NCBI GenBank assembly: GCA_016802295.1
Contig: JAESIW010000020.1
Coordinates: forward strand, 2,184,120-2,248,119
Origin: Brachionus rotundiformis
Lineage: Eukaryota; Rotifera; Eurotatoria; Ploima; Brachionidae
Direction: 5' to 3'
DNA length: 64,000 nucleotides
In this document: positions 35,958-47,949 of the stretch, one piece after another
Layout: each line of letters opens with the position of its first letter
Numbering within the stretch: the first letter of the stretch is position 1
The notes under the pieces: model-generated
Database searches by the model: none
The model's input: the letters and a program-made list of their open reading frames with translations, nothing else
Told to the model about the DNA's origin: nothing
Position numbers and translations under genes: made by a program

Positions 35958-38099
35958 TCATTTTTTTATTTCAATTTTTAGAAAAGATTTGGAAAAATCA
36001 AATAATACAAAATATATCCAATTTTTGAAATTCGAGGTTCACAATCGACAAAATATTGTGGCGTTTTTATAGGAATATTTTTTTTCTATTTTAAACGATA
36101 GCTCAAAGTTTAAATTTAAATTTTAGTTTTTATTTTTAATTTGTAAAATAAAATATATTAAAATGAAAAAATTTAAATTGATTACTATTAATTTATTAAA
36201 TTAAATCTGATTGTGATTTTGTTGCATTTTATCTTATTTTTTCCTCAAATGATTAGTATCAAAAGATACAATTTTTTTTAACAAATTTTAAAATTTGAAT
36301 AAAAATAAAATTATGTTATTTTATTACAACTAAAATTTAAAAACTCTTTACTATGAGTTTACTATTATTAAATAGGACCAATTTAGATATAATAGCATTT
36401 GCCAAAAAACCTTAATTATTTAGGGAATTGCTTAAAACTTGAATTTATATATTGATAAACTCTTTATAAGAAATAAATAGTCTGCTAAAAAATGACTATT
36501 TAAAAAGTCAATTTGATAATTTTTAAAAGGAAATTTCATCATGTCAATATAATTAATACTTTTACAATTAATTCATTAAATTAAAAATAGATTGTTTAAC
36601 TAAAGACTATTTTATTTTTAAATAAGTTTAAATAATTATAGCTGTTTTGAATAAGACACCTACTAATTTTTTGTCTTTAAATTTTCAAAAATTAATTAAA
36701 TAAATTCAATTTTAAATAATTTTGTTTTGACTGATTAAAAATTAAAAAATGTTTTGTTCAAAATTTATCATTATTTACTATAAATAAGATTCTCTAGTGA
36801 GACTATTTTAAATATTTAATAATTCTACCGAGTAAAACGAATGAGTCAATCGGTTAATATTTTTTAAATAGATAAATGAAATAAGACTGAGTTAAATCAG
36901 ATTTTTTTAATTAATTTTTTTAATTTTTTTTAAAATAAATTAGATGGTAAACAAACAGCGGAAAACCAAAATTAAAAAATATAGGAATAATAAATCAATT
37001 ATTAGAAAATTCAATTGTGTGTCTTTTTAAACTTAAAAACTTATTTAAACTTATGGTATTAGGAATTATGAGGTCATTTAGCATGAAGCAGATAAATGTT
37101 GAAAAAAATTTCCAAGGGATTTATTTGTGAAATAGAAAAAGAGATAATGTTACCAATTAGATTTTTAATTTGTCTAAGTATTAAGAATGTATATTTTAAA
37201 TTATTTTAAAACAAGTAAATATTTTTGAACTTTATACTAAAATTTTATTTTATTTTGACGGACTTTCTGATATCAAATTAAATGATTAAATATGTAAAAT
37301 GAGTTGACGTAAAATATTTTACTTCAAGACTTTAAAAAAATCGTTAAATCATCGGACCGAAAAAACTCTTGAATACGGTTAATTATCAAGTTTCTTAAAA
37401 ATAATGAATATTTTTAATTTTTAGTAGAAAACAATTTCCTATTTTATATTTTTGAGTTTATTAGGAATTTAAAGATAAAATAAAAAATTGACTAATATTT
37501 AGTTAAAATTATTTTCATACATCAATTTATTAGTTTCTAGTCCATTATTGAAATTTTTCATTTTTTAATTTTAATGGTTGACTAGTCGTCTTATTTTATT
37601 GTCTAATAATATTCAACTCATAAAATTTTAATATAAACAAATTTTATTGAATTTTGTATGAACCTAATTAATTAATGATCTATAAATTAGATGGTTGCAT
37701 AAAAAAATTGCCTATAAAATAACCCTTACGAGCCATTGAGACCAAATAAATTGGCACGAACCATAAAATTAAATATGACATTTTACCGGTGAATGAATCT
37801 CGCGAGTTCTCATCAAAAAGTAGCCCAAAAAATGGTAAATCACAACCAGGTTTTAGTGAATATATTTTCATTAGCATGTGATTTTATTTAGGTACTCTCC
37901 ACTTGCTTTTAACGCTAAATATGGTAATTTAAATTGACTTTTGGCAAAAAATAAGTCTAAATTACTCGTTCAGTAATAAAACATGCTCCAGGTAGTTTCA
38001 AAAATCGGATAATTAATCCGAATCATGTAAATTTTGTTTCTCATTTTATTTTAATACTCAAATGTGACATTGTAATTAAGCAAAATTTACATTCACAAA
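35958..38099. other. AT-rich intergenic DNA upstream of the Hox gene
   Basis: No gene is supported. A 65-codon minus-strand frame at 37680-37877 has a fairly protein-like composition but no neighbour exon, splice logic or recognisable motif. Confidence 0.45.
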
Positions 38100-38730
38100 A
38101 AACAAGCACCGACACCCAAAAAAGTTCTTGTAAGGTAATCGATTTTTAATGATAAGTCGTAAATTTTTACAACTTACGACCGAGCAGGTCACAAAGACGG
38201 TGACAATCGTCTTATTTGTTTTCTTTTAATGACATTTTAATAGAATTTTGCAACCAAGTTCCTAATGACTTGGTCGCATCGGTGTTTTCTGAGATTTGAC
38301 CCTGCGGATATTGAAATGCAGCGACCAACTGCACGCCATTTCTCTTTTCCAGCCTTTAGTTTATTCCTTCCTTCCTGATAGAGTCGAATTTCAAATTTTA
38401 GATAATTGCTTTTTTCTAGAGCAATTTAATCTATCCCTGTGGTGATATTAAGCAAAATATAATCTTTTTTATTGCTTTTAGTTTCCACATTGGACTTGGA
38501 TTTTAAATGTCATCAATTTTATGGCTGCAGCTATGCCAAATTTTGTGCTAAAATCAATTTTCAAAGAGTTTTAATTGCTTTTTATAAAACCAAGTGAGCA
38601 TTGTTTACAGCCAGCAGTCTAAAGCAATAAAATATACTCATATAGATCAATGCGGACTCATATAGATCAAGAATAGATAATCGGTGCTGTGCAAAATTCA
38701 AAAAGCTCTCTAGATGATCCACTTAGCGTC
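38100..38730. promoter_or_regulatory. Candidate Hox-upstream regulatory block
   Basis: About 600 bases 1.2-1.8 kb before the Hox ATG stand out from flanking AT-rich DNA by higher complexity and GC. The block contains a TTTTATAAAA core near 38580 (a Hox/Cdx-like AT site), two nuclear-receptor-like half sites near 38190 (AGGTCA and GGTGAC), and a direct repeat ACTCATATAGATCAA at 38636 and 38654. It has no open frame. Enhancer function is inference from position and composition only. Confidence 0.35.
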
Positions 38731-39919
38731 GATGCAACTAGATGCCTAATTTGTTTACAAGTCCTGAAATACCAATAAATTATAAAATGAATAAATAATT
38801 ATTTTCCAGAGTCTGTTTTTATAAACACATAAATTTAAATTTGAAAACAAAGATATAGCATTAATTTTAATTATATTAAAAAAAAGCTTAATCGATCTAT
38901 TGAGCTATGGTTGGGTCTAGAGACTCGATTAAAAAACTTTTAGAAAAATCCTTGAGTAAAAACTTCCTAAAGCTTGAATAAAACAATATTTAATTATCTA
39001 AAAATAAAAAACTTGAAATATAAAACTTTAATTTTATTAAATTCTAATATTTTTTTTTTGAAAATATTATCCTCTTAAATTTTTAAAATAAAAAATAAAA
39101 TATTTAATTTCTAATTTTACGCTTGGTTGTTTTTCGAAGCTGCTGTGAATAAGTTTTGGTAAAACGTAAACAATAAGGAAAAATAAATTTCTTTTTTTTT
39201 TTGCTTGAAAATTAAAAAAAATATTTTCAAAATTTAATAAAGGTATCACAATGAGCTTTTTGTGTTCTTTATGTTCTGGTACAGACATCTAGATAATTAG
39301 ATTCCGACTGGCAAAATATTATGTGAAATTTTTAAATAACATCGTAATTAAGAATAAATAAGTTGATAAAATTTTTTAAAAGGAAATTGAGTCTGACGAA
39401 AGTAAAGGTAAATTTTGGCAAAATTGTAGAAGGCGGTGTTAAGGCTTATATTCAGAATCTAATTAGGCTTTGTTTTTCTCATTGGCTGAGTGCCTATGTT
39501 TATAAAGATTCAAGCGAATTGGAGTTTTTTTTTTCCTAATTTAATTTTGATTAGTTTTTTATATTCTATTCAATTTTATTAGGCTAAAATTCTATTGGCT
39601 CTAGGCTAAAATCTCAACTCATATTCGACTAGAGCTCATGTTTTTATTTTATTTATTTTTTTTATATAAGAAAAATTCGTATCTAAAATTCTGTTCAAGC
39701 TACAAAAAAGAAATTAAAAAAAAACATATAAGAAATTTATATCTCTATCATAAGGCCATCCATTCAGAACAAAAAAATTCGATTATCATTCTGTGATTAA
39801 TAGTTTACAAATTAAAATTAATTAGAGCTATAACCTAAAACAGCTCTATTAAATTAAAACAATTTTGGCCATAAAAAATATAGGTGTTGACAGAGAAAGC
39901 CTACTTGGCAAAAAGCATA

Positions 39920-41114
39920 ATGAGTAACTACTTTGGAAATGTGATGCCGAACAATTTAGTTTCGGCAAATGAGTTATTCGGCGCGGCAGCAGTCGCCGTA
40001 GCAGCGGCAGCCATGTCTAACCCGTCGCAGTCCCAGCTCGACCAACAGCAAATGCATCATCACCAAAACTCGCGCCTGATTCAGCAAAATAATCAGCTAA
40101 ACTCGAACGAGTCCATTGGTATGGCAAACATGTCCAATCAACAGCCAATTCAGCCTAACCGCTTCGATGAACAAAATTTTAACCGATTCATGTACGATCA
40201 CGTGCCATCTCTGAACACCAAAAACAGCACCTCAACGCCGAACAATTATGGTCAAGTATCCGGTTTCCCGCATCTAGCGTCTCCCATTCACCAGCAGAAC
40301 CACATGTCCAATCCTCTAATGGGCATTAATAATCCAAGTAGTGGTAGTAGTTCCACAAGCAGTAGTAGCCAGTTCGCTTCGATGTCATCTTCTTCATCGC
40401 CCGACTATCTAAACTCATACAAACAAATGGATAATAATTACAATGGAATAAGCCAGTCTGGACACTGCATCCAGTCAGCTCTGGCCGCACAGACGAATCA
40501 GCACGCTCACATGAATGGTCAACACATGAACCAAATGACGAATCAGTCTCATTTGCAGTCGCCACCAGGTCATTTAATAAGCCCACATCAACCTGCGTTT
40601 GGTTCATCGATGCCCCAACAAATGAGCCAAATGAATAATCAAAATTTAATCTATCCTTGGATGAGACCTGCTACAAATGTAAAAGCTACCAAGTTTACTG
40701 GCTTTGACCACAAGCGAACCAGACAAACATATTCTCGACACCAAACACTCGAGCTAGAAAAAGAATTTCACTTCAACAAGTAAATTTAAAATATTCAAAG
40801 ATCTAAAATTTTAAGATTTTATTTTGAAAAGATATTTGACCAGAAGACGACGCATTGAGATAGCGCATTCGCTGGGACTTACTGAGCGACAGATTAAAAT
40901 TTGGTTTCAAAACAGACGAATGAAATGGAAAAAGGAGAACAACATAAAGAGTCTAAATGATCCATCGGTCAAAATTGACTCGACTAGTTCGGATCACCAC
41001 GATTTGGATCTGACCAATATGATGCACCATAATATGCCCAATCTTCACTTGATGAAAAAGTCAAAGCTCGATTTGGACTCGAGTCTTAAAAGTGAAGATG
41101 AAGATGAGGACTAG
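39920..41114 (+). CDS. Central-class Hox protein (Lox5/Antp-like)
   Basis: Two exons, 39920-40779 and 40832-41114, give 380 residues. The start is placed at the ATG beginning MSNYF, matching the conserved MSSYF N-terminus of Antennapedia-class proteins; an AG lies upstream in frame. The N-terminal half is rich in Ala, Gln, His and Ser. The hexapeptide IYPWMRP, which contacts PBC/Exd cofactors, precedes a 60-residue homeodomain (KRTRQTYSRHQTLELEKEF ... ERQIKIWFQNRRMKWKKEN) with Q50 and N51. The Q-T-Y at positions 6-8 and KENN at the end favour a Hox6-8, Lox5/Antp-type paralogue over Scr or Dfd. The acidic tail ends EDEDED. A 52-bp intron splits homeodomain codon 24. No other Hox gene lies in this window, so any cluster is loose or dispersed. 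Confidence 0.93.
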
Positions 41115-42025
41115 GAAAATGTTTAGTTTAAGTTGTTTAAGCTCAATGCTCCACCAAAGCTCGTGATTTATTTTGCGGCATGTAAATATTATAACCGAGG
41201 AATAATTTACTTTAGTGGAGCTTTGGGTTTGGGTTAAGAGAGTATTGGTGATTAATATTAGTATTGTTCAGGTTTATAAAGTTGTTTAATAATTATTGTG
41301 GCATTTTCTCTAATTTAAAGCTTTAAAAAATTTAGAAAAAAAATTATCTTTTTTTTTTTTTTCATTTTTTGTTCTCCTATTCAATTAAATGTAATTATAA
41401 ATATTTTTTGTTATTTTTAATGTTGAATAAATTTTCGTAAAAATCTACTTTTAGCTGCTAACTCATATTTCGTATTTTTTTAAAAGGCCAAAACGATCGT
41501 TTTGTTAACATTAATTGTTTTATTTACTAGTTTAAATGTCAAAATATGCATTTCTCAGATCTCTTGTGGCTTTTAATTTGAGACTTATGTGTTTTTTTCG
41601 ATCCAAACTACTGACCATTAATCAAATAGGCCCATTGAAATTGATTATCCATCGATAAGTTTAATGTTCAATACATTAAAATGGTTTAGGCTTTTTCGAT
41701 CAGATAATATATTCTTTCAATTTCTTCCTTCAAAAACTTATTTTAAGTTTATATCTAAATATAAAAATGTAAAAAAAATTATCTATATAACAATCAAATA
41801 TTTGAAATTAAAATGAATTTGAATTTAAATTTATGATCAATGACACTTTGGTTGATTTTCTTAAAATTCATGCTCAATAATTTTCATCTATTTATTTCCT
41901 CTATTAGAATTGAATTCAAATCTAAATAATCTATTAAAATAAATATAAAAAGTTTACCGTAGTTTTATGAGAAATAAATTAATATCTTTAAAATATTTGT
42001 TGTATAGTCTAAAAATTTGAATATT
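41115..42025. other. Hox 3' flank
   Basis: Likely 3' UTR and downstream sequence. The stretch around 41130-41260, including CTCCACCAAAGCTCGTG and its near-mirror GGAGCTTTGGG at 41217, could fold in the transcript. Nothing else recognised. Confidence 0.4.
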
Positions 42026-42849
42026 GATCTGGTAAATTGACCAAATTCTAGAGATTAAGTAAATGATCTACGAAGCAATCGCTGTAAGTTGGAACATTTA
42101 CGAAAAAAAAAATTATTTTAAAAAATTCTAGATCATTTTATAAGTTAAATAACCAAAAAAGATAAAATCTATTTTTGATTGAACATAATTAAAATTGTTA
42201 AGCTCTATTAAATTAGTTTTCTGATTTTTGGTGAAAAGTCTTCTTAAAGAGTAAATTAGTTGTATGCATTCTTCAATTTAACATTTGGACCCTTTGAATT
42301 AACTTATCGTTTTAATATTTATTTCATCAAAAAGGTATATTTAGCAATAAAAAAATATATATTTTAATATTTTTTGATTTTAATTATCAGATTTCAAAAA
42401 AATTAAAAAAAAATTGATCATATTTATTTAATCAAATACAAATAAGAGATAAAGTATAAAGAGGTGAAAAAAGTCTTCCGGTGTTTGAATTTGTTATTTT
42501 TTAAAAAGACCTAATAAATACAAATGTGATGTGAGTCCTTTAATGTAATTATCGATTTAAAAAACGAAATTTTAATTGAATTACAATTTAGATCTAGGTA
42601 GTAGGTTTTTTTTTCTTGAAACAATCATTAATCATCAGAAACACTGAGCAAATGCATAAAAAACACAAAACTGCGTTGGCTGAGACATGTCCTTATTGTC
42701 CATTGCCCATATAGAATGAAAAGAATGCGTATACCTCATTATTACCTCATTTTTTAAAATAATTTTTTTTTTCGTAAATGTTCCAACTTACAGCGATTGC
42801 TTCGTAGATCATTTACTTAATCTCTAGAATTTGGTCAATTTACCAGATC
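42026..42849. mobile_element. MITE-like element with ~100-bp terminal inverted repeats
   Basis: The left arm, 42026 to about 42127, beginning GATCTGGTAAATTGACCAAA, is repeated in inverted orientation at about 42749-42849, nearly base for base (AATTCTAGAGATTAAGTAAA, GATCTACGAAGCAATCGCTG and TAAGTTGGAACATTTACG all recur). The ~620-bp interior is AT-rich with no transposase. Immediate flanks (..AATATT and ATTTAAAC) do not show a long target duplication; ATT is possible. The length and near-identity of the arms suggest a fairly recent non-autonomous DNA transposon. Confidence 0.82.
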
Positions 42850-44349
42850 ATTTAAACAATCTTAATTTTTTTTAAATTTCCTTTTTTTGGCTTTAGTCAC
42901 ACGTCAAATTTCCTATTTAAAATAAATGACAAATAATTAGGCTTTTATCGCAGATGAAAAAATTAAATTTTTTCACTTGATGGTTCAGTTTTTAAAAATT
43001 CAATTTTAAATAAATTTCTATATTCTATTATTTAGCAGAAATAGATATCCTCATTTCTTAAGCGACTTTTTTTTCTAGAATTTTATTATTATTAAAGATT
43101 TAAAAAAGAACCAAAAAACCGATGAGATTAATAATTTAACTTAAATTGATATATAAATATACCTACCAATAAAAATAAATAGAAAAAACTACAACAATAA
43201 AAAATTAAAGAAAAAACATCTGTCAAAAATAGGCTTTTCAATTTAAATTAGAACATATTTAAATATTTTTTATTTTATATAAAAGTGCACCTATAAATAT
43301 TTTTAATTGGCGTATAAAACTTAATGTTTGTGATTTAATGCTAATAAATATAGGTTAATATTCATCCATTTAGTAAAATAATTTTAAGAAAGTTTCTAAT
43401 CTTGATTCATTTATAATGAATAAAAAAACTTTAATTGTAATAGAAAATATTTATTGCAAAGCTAATAAATATATTACTATTTTTTTTTATAAAATTCAAT
43501 TTAAAACAAAATCACAGTATAAAATATAAAAATCATTAAATAAAATATGATTGAAAAATTTAGTTAGCAGATGTTTATTTTAATTTACTTTGAGTAATTT
43601 TTGATAACTTTATTTCTTTGAGATAATATTCAAGTTAATATTTTTTAAAAAGGGTTTTAAAAATCCCTCGGACTTTCTAGTGTAAAATTCACTTAAAACA
43701 GTTGAAACCAATGAAATTAAGATTTTTTAATAAAGGTATAAGATATTTTTTTCAACTAATCAATAAAATCTAATGTCGAAAAAATAAGAAAAAGTAACTT
43801 TGTATTTAAAGCATAAAACTCTTGCCGGTCCAAATTCTTATTTTAGCAAAAAATTATGAAATTTCAAATTTTTTAATAAATTCGATTTTTTTCCCTGGAA
43901 AAAAGGTAAATTAATTTTTCAAAAATCGATTCACAACTTTTATTTATCCAATAATGAGTTTTTCATTTAGTAACCAAATAAATTTGAATTAATAAACTGT
44001 CTAAAATATCTATGTCCCAGTAAAAGATTGAAATTTTTTGAAAAATGAAAATAATTGTTGATGTAATCTACAAGATAGAAATCATAAAGGTTATATCAAA
44101 GTCAAATAGTGAATGATTTAGTTAGATATTTATTTTTATTATATAGCAATAAGATATTATTTATTAAAATTTTTTCTAGAATTAAAATAATTAATTATAT
44201 ACGATTCTAAATTATATCGAAATAATTCATATTAAATTTAGATAATTTCTGATTAATTAAGTATTAAAAAACTAAAAAAATTTAAACTTTTATTTTTAAT
44301 ATTCAAAATAAAATATCTATTAAAAGTTTTTAAAAATATTTCATTGAAA
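42850..44349. other. AT-rich intergenic DNA, TTI1 3' flank
   Basis: 1.5 kb with no supported feature. It must contain the 3' end of the TTI1 transcript. Confidence 0.55.
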
Positions 44350-47300
44350 TCAAATTTCACTAAAAAGTCTTAGTAGAGATAACAAAATATCTTGATCAAT
44401 GTTAAAATTATATTTAGCCTTTATTTTAGGCGAATAATCCAATTTTTTGAGCAAAGTCTGTTCTATTTGTTCACTCAATATTTTCTTAAAAGGTAAAATA
44501 TAATGCAAGCTTAACCAAACAACATCAGCATCAATCAAAGCACAACTTTTACAAGCTTCCAAAGCTAAAAACTGTAGTTTTTTTGGCTGCAAATTGTCTA
44601 AATAAACCAGCACACACGAGTCAAACAATGCTTCCAGTTCAAAATCTTTTATTTCCAATAAAATACACATTTTGTCCAAATTAGCCATAATTGAACATTG
44701 AAGTTTGAACGCATGGGAATAAATATAGGTGGCATCGCCCACATTTGATCCTTCAATTTTACTCGACCGTGCACTTATTACTGATTGATCTTTCATAAAA
44801 GTGTTCAATCTTGGCAAAAACTCTTTACAAAATCTTGAACTGATAAAATCACTGCATAATATGCTCAAAATATAGAGCAATTGTATTACTTTGCTCTTAA
44901 CTATTAAATCGTCTAAGCTAAATCTGTGACAGATAGGTGACCAAAGCTTATGAACCAATGGCAAGAATTCATTAGTGTATTCGGCTAAATTCTTGCTTAA
45001 TTCTTTGACCAAGTCAATTATTTGAATTCGAACCTGACGACAAGGATGTGCTAGCAAATGAATGCTTAATTCAAAACATTTTTGTTCCAATTTAACATAT
45101 TCAGGTACTTTTTTCCCATCATCTGGTACTGAGTCATCACTTTTGTTTCCCAAAATCTCCTTCCGCATTTCATCTATTTCGTCTAACATTTCTTTAAAGG
45201 GTTTTAAATTATTTGATTTTTTTCTAACTTGGGCCACTTTTTTAAGGTCTAAATTAACCAAGTCATCCTGATTTTTTTCCTCTTGAATAAAATTGAATTT
45301 AATTGGGTACCATCTGCGCACCGATTTGGTCATAAAACTCATAATGCGACAAACTCCAAGAATTAGACGAATTTCACACGGGTTTATTTGAATACTGAGA
45401 AAAAACTCATCAAATATTCTCTCTAAATAAGGAACTATGTCCGAATTGGATATTTCCAGCAAAGCACAAAGAACAAAAACATGACTGGACTGTTTGTTCA
45501 AGTCTTCATTGCTAATATCTACCTCTGTTTTTAATAAACTGTTTTGATTGTTAGATTTTAGGATCAAATCATTCATTATATAATCAAAATTTTGGGATAA
45601 TAAGTCCTGTATGCTTTGGTGTCCAAGATTAGTTGAAAGTTCAATCAAACACTGAGTCGACACCACCCTTATTAGTAAATTAGAGTTAAGATAGTTCTCT
45701 AGAATAAAGTATAATGTGTCAATTAGGAAAAAATTGTAATTTGTTGGGTCCAACAGTTGGCTAGATAGTCGAATCGACTCTAAAGTTAAGCATGTTTGGA
45801 TGATTATTTTGTTTCGATTTGAAATCGAGCTTGACAAAGTTTCGACTTCCTCATGGCCCTTCTCGGTCAAATTCGCAAAATCGGACAAAAAGTTGTTAAG
45901 AATTATACCAATAATAGAAGTTAATTCTTTTTGGCAAAATGAGCTTTTTTTCTCATGCAGTCCTGTAAGTAGCAAATCAATTATGAACATAACTTCAAGT
46001 TTCAGGTATCCGTTCTCAGAGCAGACAAAATCTCGAGTCAAAAGATCGTCAATTAAAATTCTTAATGAATCAGATCTCCCAAGATATTCACATATTTGAC
46101 TTAATTGTTCATACAAAACTGTGTCTTCTAGGTAAGTCTTCAATCCATTGTAATTACTTAGATTCTTACTCTTTTTCATGAAATCATCCCGGTTGTCGAT
46201 TTCATAAAAGTTATTGAGATTTTTAAAATCAAACTGGACACAACTAAGCAAAGCTTCAATCAAATGCCGTACATGGTTTGAGTTAAGAAGAAAAAATTTT
46301 TTTATACCAAAATTTTGACAGTCACCTACCAGTCTCAAATAGCCGTATAAAGTTTTTAAATGGCTTTTTCTGTACTCATCATTAATTTCACTCTTTGCAT
46401 TAGACTTGGTCTGCATTAATCGCGGTAGTTTAATTAATATTTCCTCAAAACAAGAATCCATTATAGAAAATTTGTTGTGTAAAATAAATTTTTTTGAATA
46501 TTTTTTTTCCAATGTCTCCTTATTATCCAAAGTATCTATTGATTCTGAAGCTAATTTGCTGACTTTCTCATTCTGATTGACTGCAAATGTGACTAGTAGT
46601 TTTAGTATTGTAGGAAGGTATTTATTTAATGTAAAATAACAATTTTCTGCTACAAATCCACAAAATTTTACAAGGCTTAACTGAATGTTTATGTTATCAG
46701 TAGTGATCAAAGCTTGAAGCATTTTTTCAATCAAAAAGAACATTTTTTCACTCGATTGCGACAGCCATTGCTCATTGTCTAGTCTATTTATGATCAAGCT
46801 TTTTATTTTTTTATCAAGCTCAGTGTCATTGCATGCATCGAAATATTTTTGGTAAACATCGGCTTCCAATAGTTGGTCATCGAACACTATTGATATAGCT
46901 AGTCCGAATACATCAAGGACAGCACAAATTGCTTTGTGATTCAAGAGTTTAATGTTTTGGGAGAGAAGAAATGTTTGTACTAGTTTTATGGATATTCCTG
47001 GAAGAAAAGATGGTAAAATTACAGAAAGTTTTCCTTTTTGTTGGCCAAATACACTCTTGAGAGCAGAAAGTGCTGAAAGTCTGACCTCAAGCGAATTCAA
47101 ATCGGCTAAAGTATCCAAACTAAATGAAATAATTAAACCAATTGTGGTCAGGTTCGAGAATTTATAAAATTTGCTTAAATCATCACTTTTAAAAAGATTT
47201 TCTATTACTTGAAAACAAGTGCAAATAAACTCCTCCGATTTAGTTGATTTTTTATTTGAAAGAAGGACAGATGTTATGTTTAGGATTTGATTAAATATAC

Positions 47301-47592
47301 TGAAATCATTCATTTGGAGGTTTTTGATTATTAAATTGCATGACTTTAATAAAATTTCATTTGAGTCTGAATTTAATTGAAAACGCTTTAATACGGTCAA
47401 AATTGGAAAGATAAAAAATTCGATTAACTTTGAAGAATGTGCTTTTAGTTGATCAAAAAAAAATTGGTCAAAAAAATTGACCAAACAGTTGTGATAATCA
47501 TTAATGCTTTTTTTAGATGGTGTGTTTATTAATTTTATTTGAATTTGGTGAAATTTTAAAAATAATTCGTTTGATAAAGGTAAATCAATCAT
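44350..47592 (-). CDS. TTI1: TELO2-interacting protein 1 (TTI1)
   Basis: One uninterrupted frame of 1080 codons, close to the usual 1090 of animal TTI1. The protein is almost wholly helical HEAT-like repeats. Recognisable blocks include the middle segment with ICAVLDVFGLAISIVFDD, and the conserved C-terminal half with WYPIKFNF, an acidic/basic linker, EFLPLVHKLWSPICHRF and SRFCKEFLPRLNTFM. TTI1 with TELO2 and TTI2 forms the TTT complex that, with HSP90/R2TP, stabilises PIKK kinases such as mTOR and ATM. It is intronless here, and its ATG lies 11 bases after the stop of the upstream small membrane-protein gene, with TTAG in the gap. That suggests co-transcription and possibly trans-splicing. 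Confidence 0.88.
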   Translation of the reverse strand: MIDLPLSNELFLKFHQIQIKLINTPSKKSINDYHNCLVNFFDQFFFDQLKAHSSKLIEFFIFPILTVLKRFQLNSDSNEILLKSCNLIIKNLQMNDFSIFNQILNITSVLLSNKKSTKSEEFICTCFQVIENLFKSDDLSKFYKFSNLTTIGLIISFSLDTLADLNSLEVRLSALSALKSVFGQQKGKLSVILPSFLPGISIKLVQTFLLSQNIKLLNHKAICAVLDVFGLAISIVFDDQLLEADVYQKYFDACNDTELDKKIKSLIINRLDNEQWLSQSSEKMFFLIEKMLQALITTDNINIQLSLVKFCGFVAENCYFTLNKYLPTILKLLVTFAVNQNEKVSKLASESIDTLDNKETLEKKYSKKFILHNKFSIMDSCFEEILIKLPRLMQTKSNAKSEINDEYRKSHLKTLYGYLRLVGDCQNFGIKKFFLLNSNHVRHLIEALLSCVQFDFKNLNNFYEIDNRDDFMKKSKNLSNYNGLKTYLEDTVLYEQLSQICEYLGRSDSLRILIDDLLTRDFVCSENGYLKLEVMFIIDLLLTGLHEKKSSFCQKELTSIIGIILNNFLSDFANLTEKGHEEVETLSSSISNRNKIIIQTCLTLESIRLSSQLLDPTNYNFFLIDTLYFILENYLNSNLLIRVVSTQCLIELSTNLGHQSIQDLLSQNFDYIMNDLILKSNNQNSLLKTEVDISNEDLNKQSSHVFVLCALLEISNSDIVPYLERIFDEFFLSIQINPCEIRLILGVCRIMSFMTKSVRRWYPIKFNFIQEEKNQDDLVNLDLKKVAQVRKKSNNLKPFKEMLDEIDEMRKEILGNKSDDSVPDDGKKVPEYVKLEQKCFELSIHLLAHPCRQVRIQIIDLVKELSKNLAEYTNEFLPLVHKLWSPICHRFSLDDLIVKSKVIQLLYILSILCSDFISSRFCKEFLPRLNTFMKDQSVISARSSKIEGSNVGDATYIYSHAFKLQCSIMANLDKMCILLEIKDFELEALFDSCVLVYLDNLQPKKLQFLALEACKSCALIDADVVWLSLHYILPFKKILSEQIEQTLLKKLDYSPKIKAKYNFNIDQDILLSLLRLFSEI

Positions 47593-47603
47593 TGTTAAAC
47601 TAA

Positions 47604-47949
47604 TTATTTAAGATCTGTAGTTTTTATTTCGAAATTATTGTTTATTTCTATTTTTTTGATGCTTCTTCCTTGAGACAAAAGTCTATGAAGTTCCATACCT
47701 TAAAAAATAGTAATTTAAAACTCTTTAGTTCTTAAAGAATTTAAATAGATTAGAAATACCTTCGGAATCGGCTTGTTTTTTGGCTTTGGATATCAATATA
47801 TAACCAAAAACGTGCCAAACTACAATGAAATAAATAAGACCAGAATATCTATTTAAAAAGATGGATTTGTTCTTTTTTTTAAATGCTTTTGGTACTGGTG
47901 GATTTTGTGATTTAAATTTGCTCAACCAATTCAAAAAATTTGAAATCAT
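47604..47949 (-). CDS. Small single-pass membrane protein, unrecognised
   Basis: Exon 47760-47949 encodes MISNFLNWLSKF, then Pro/Lys-rich sequence and one transmembrane helix (SGLIYFIVVWHVFGYILI, residues ~36-54). Read without splicing it would stop at 47725 (74 residues). A better model uses GTATTT..TTTTAAG at 47699-47759 (61 bp, like other introns here) and exon 47604-47698, giving 94 residues that end 11 bases before the TTI1 ATG. I do not recognise the family; a mitochondrial or ER small integral membrane protein is possible. It starts 262 bases from the divergent ANKFY1 start, implying a shared promoter region. Confidence 0.65.

Noticed and set aside
37680..37877. 65-codon minus-strand frame with protein-like composition
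   Set aside because: No recognisable domain, no neighbouring exon in phase and no homologous copy in the window; chance frames of this size occur elsewhere here.
46952..47167. Plus-strand frames inside TTI1
   Set aside because: Opposite-strand shadows of a long, well-supported reading frame.
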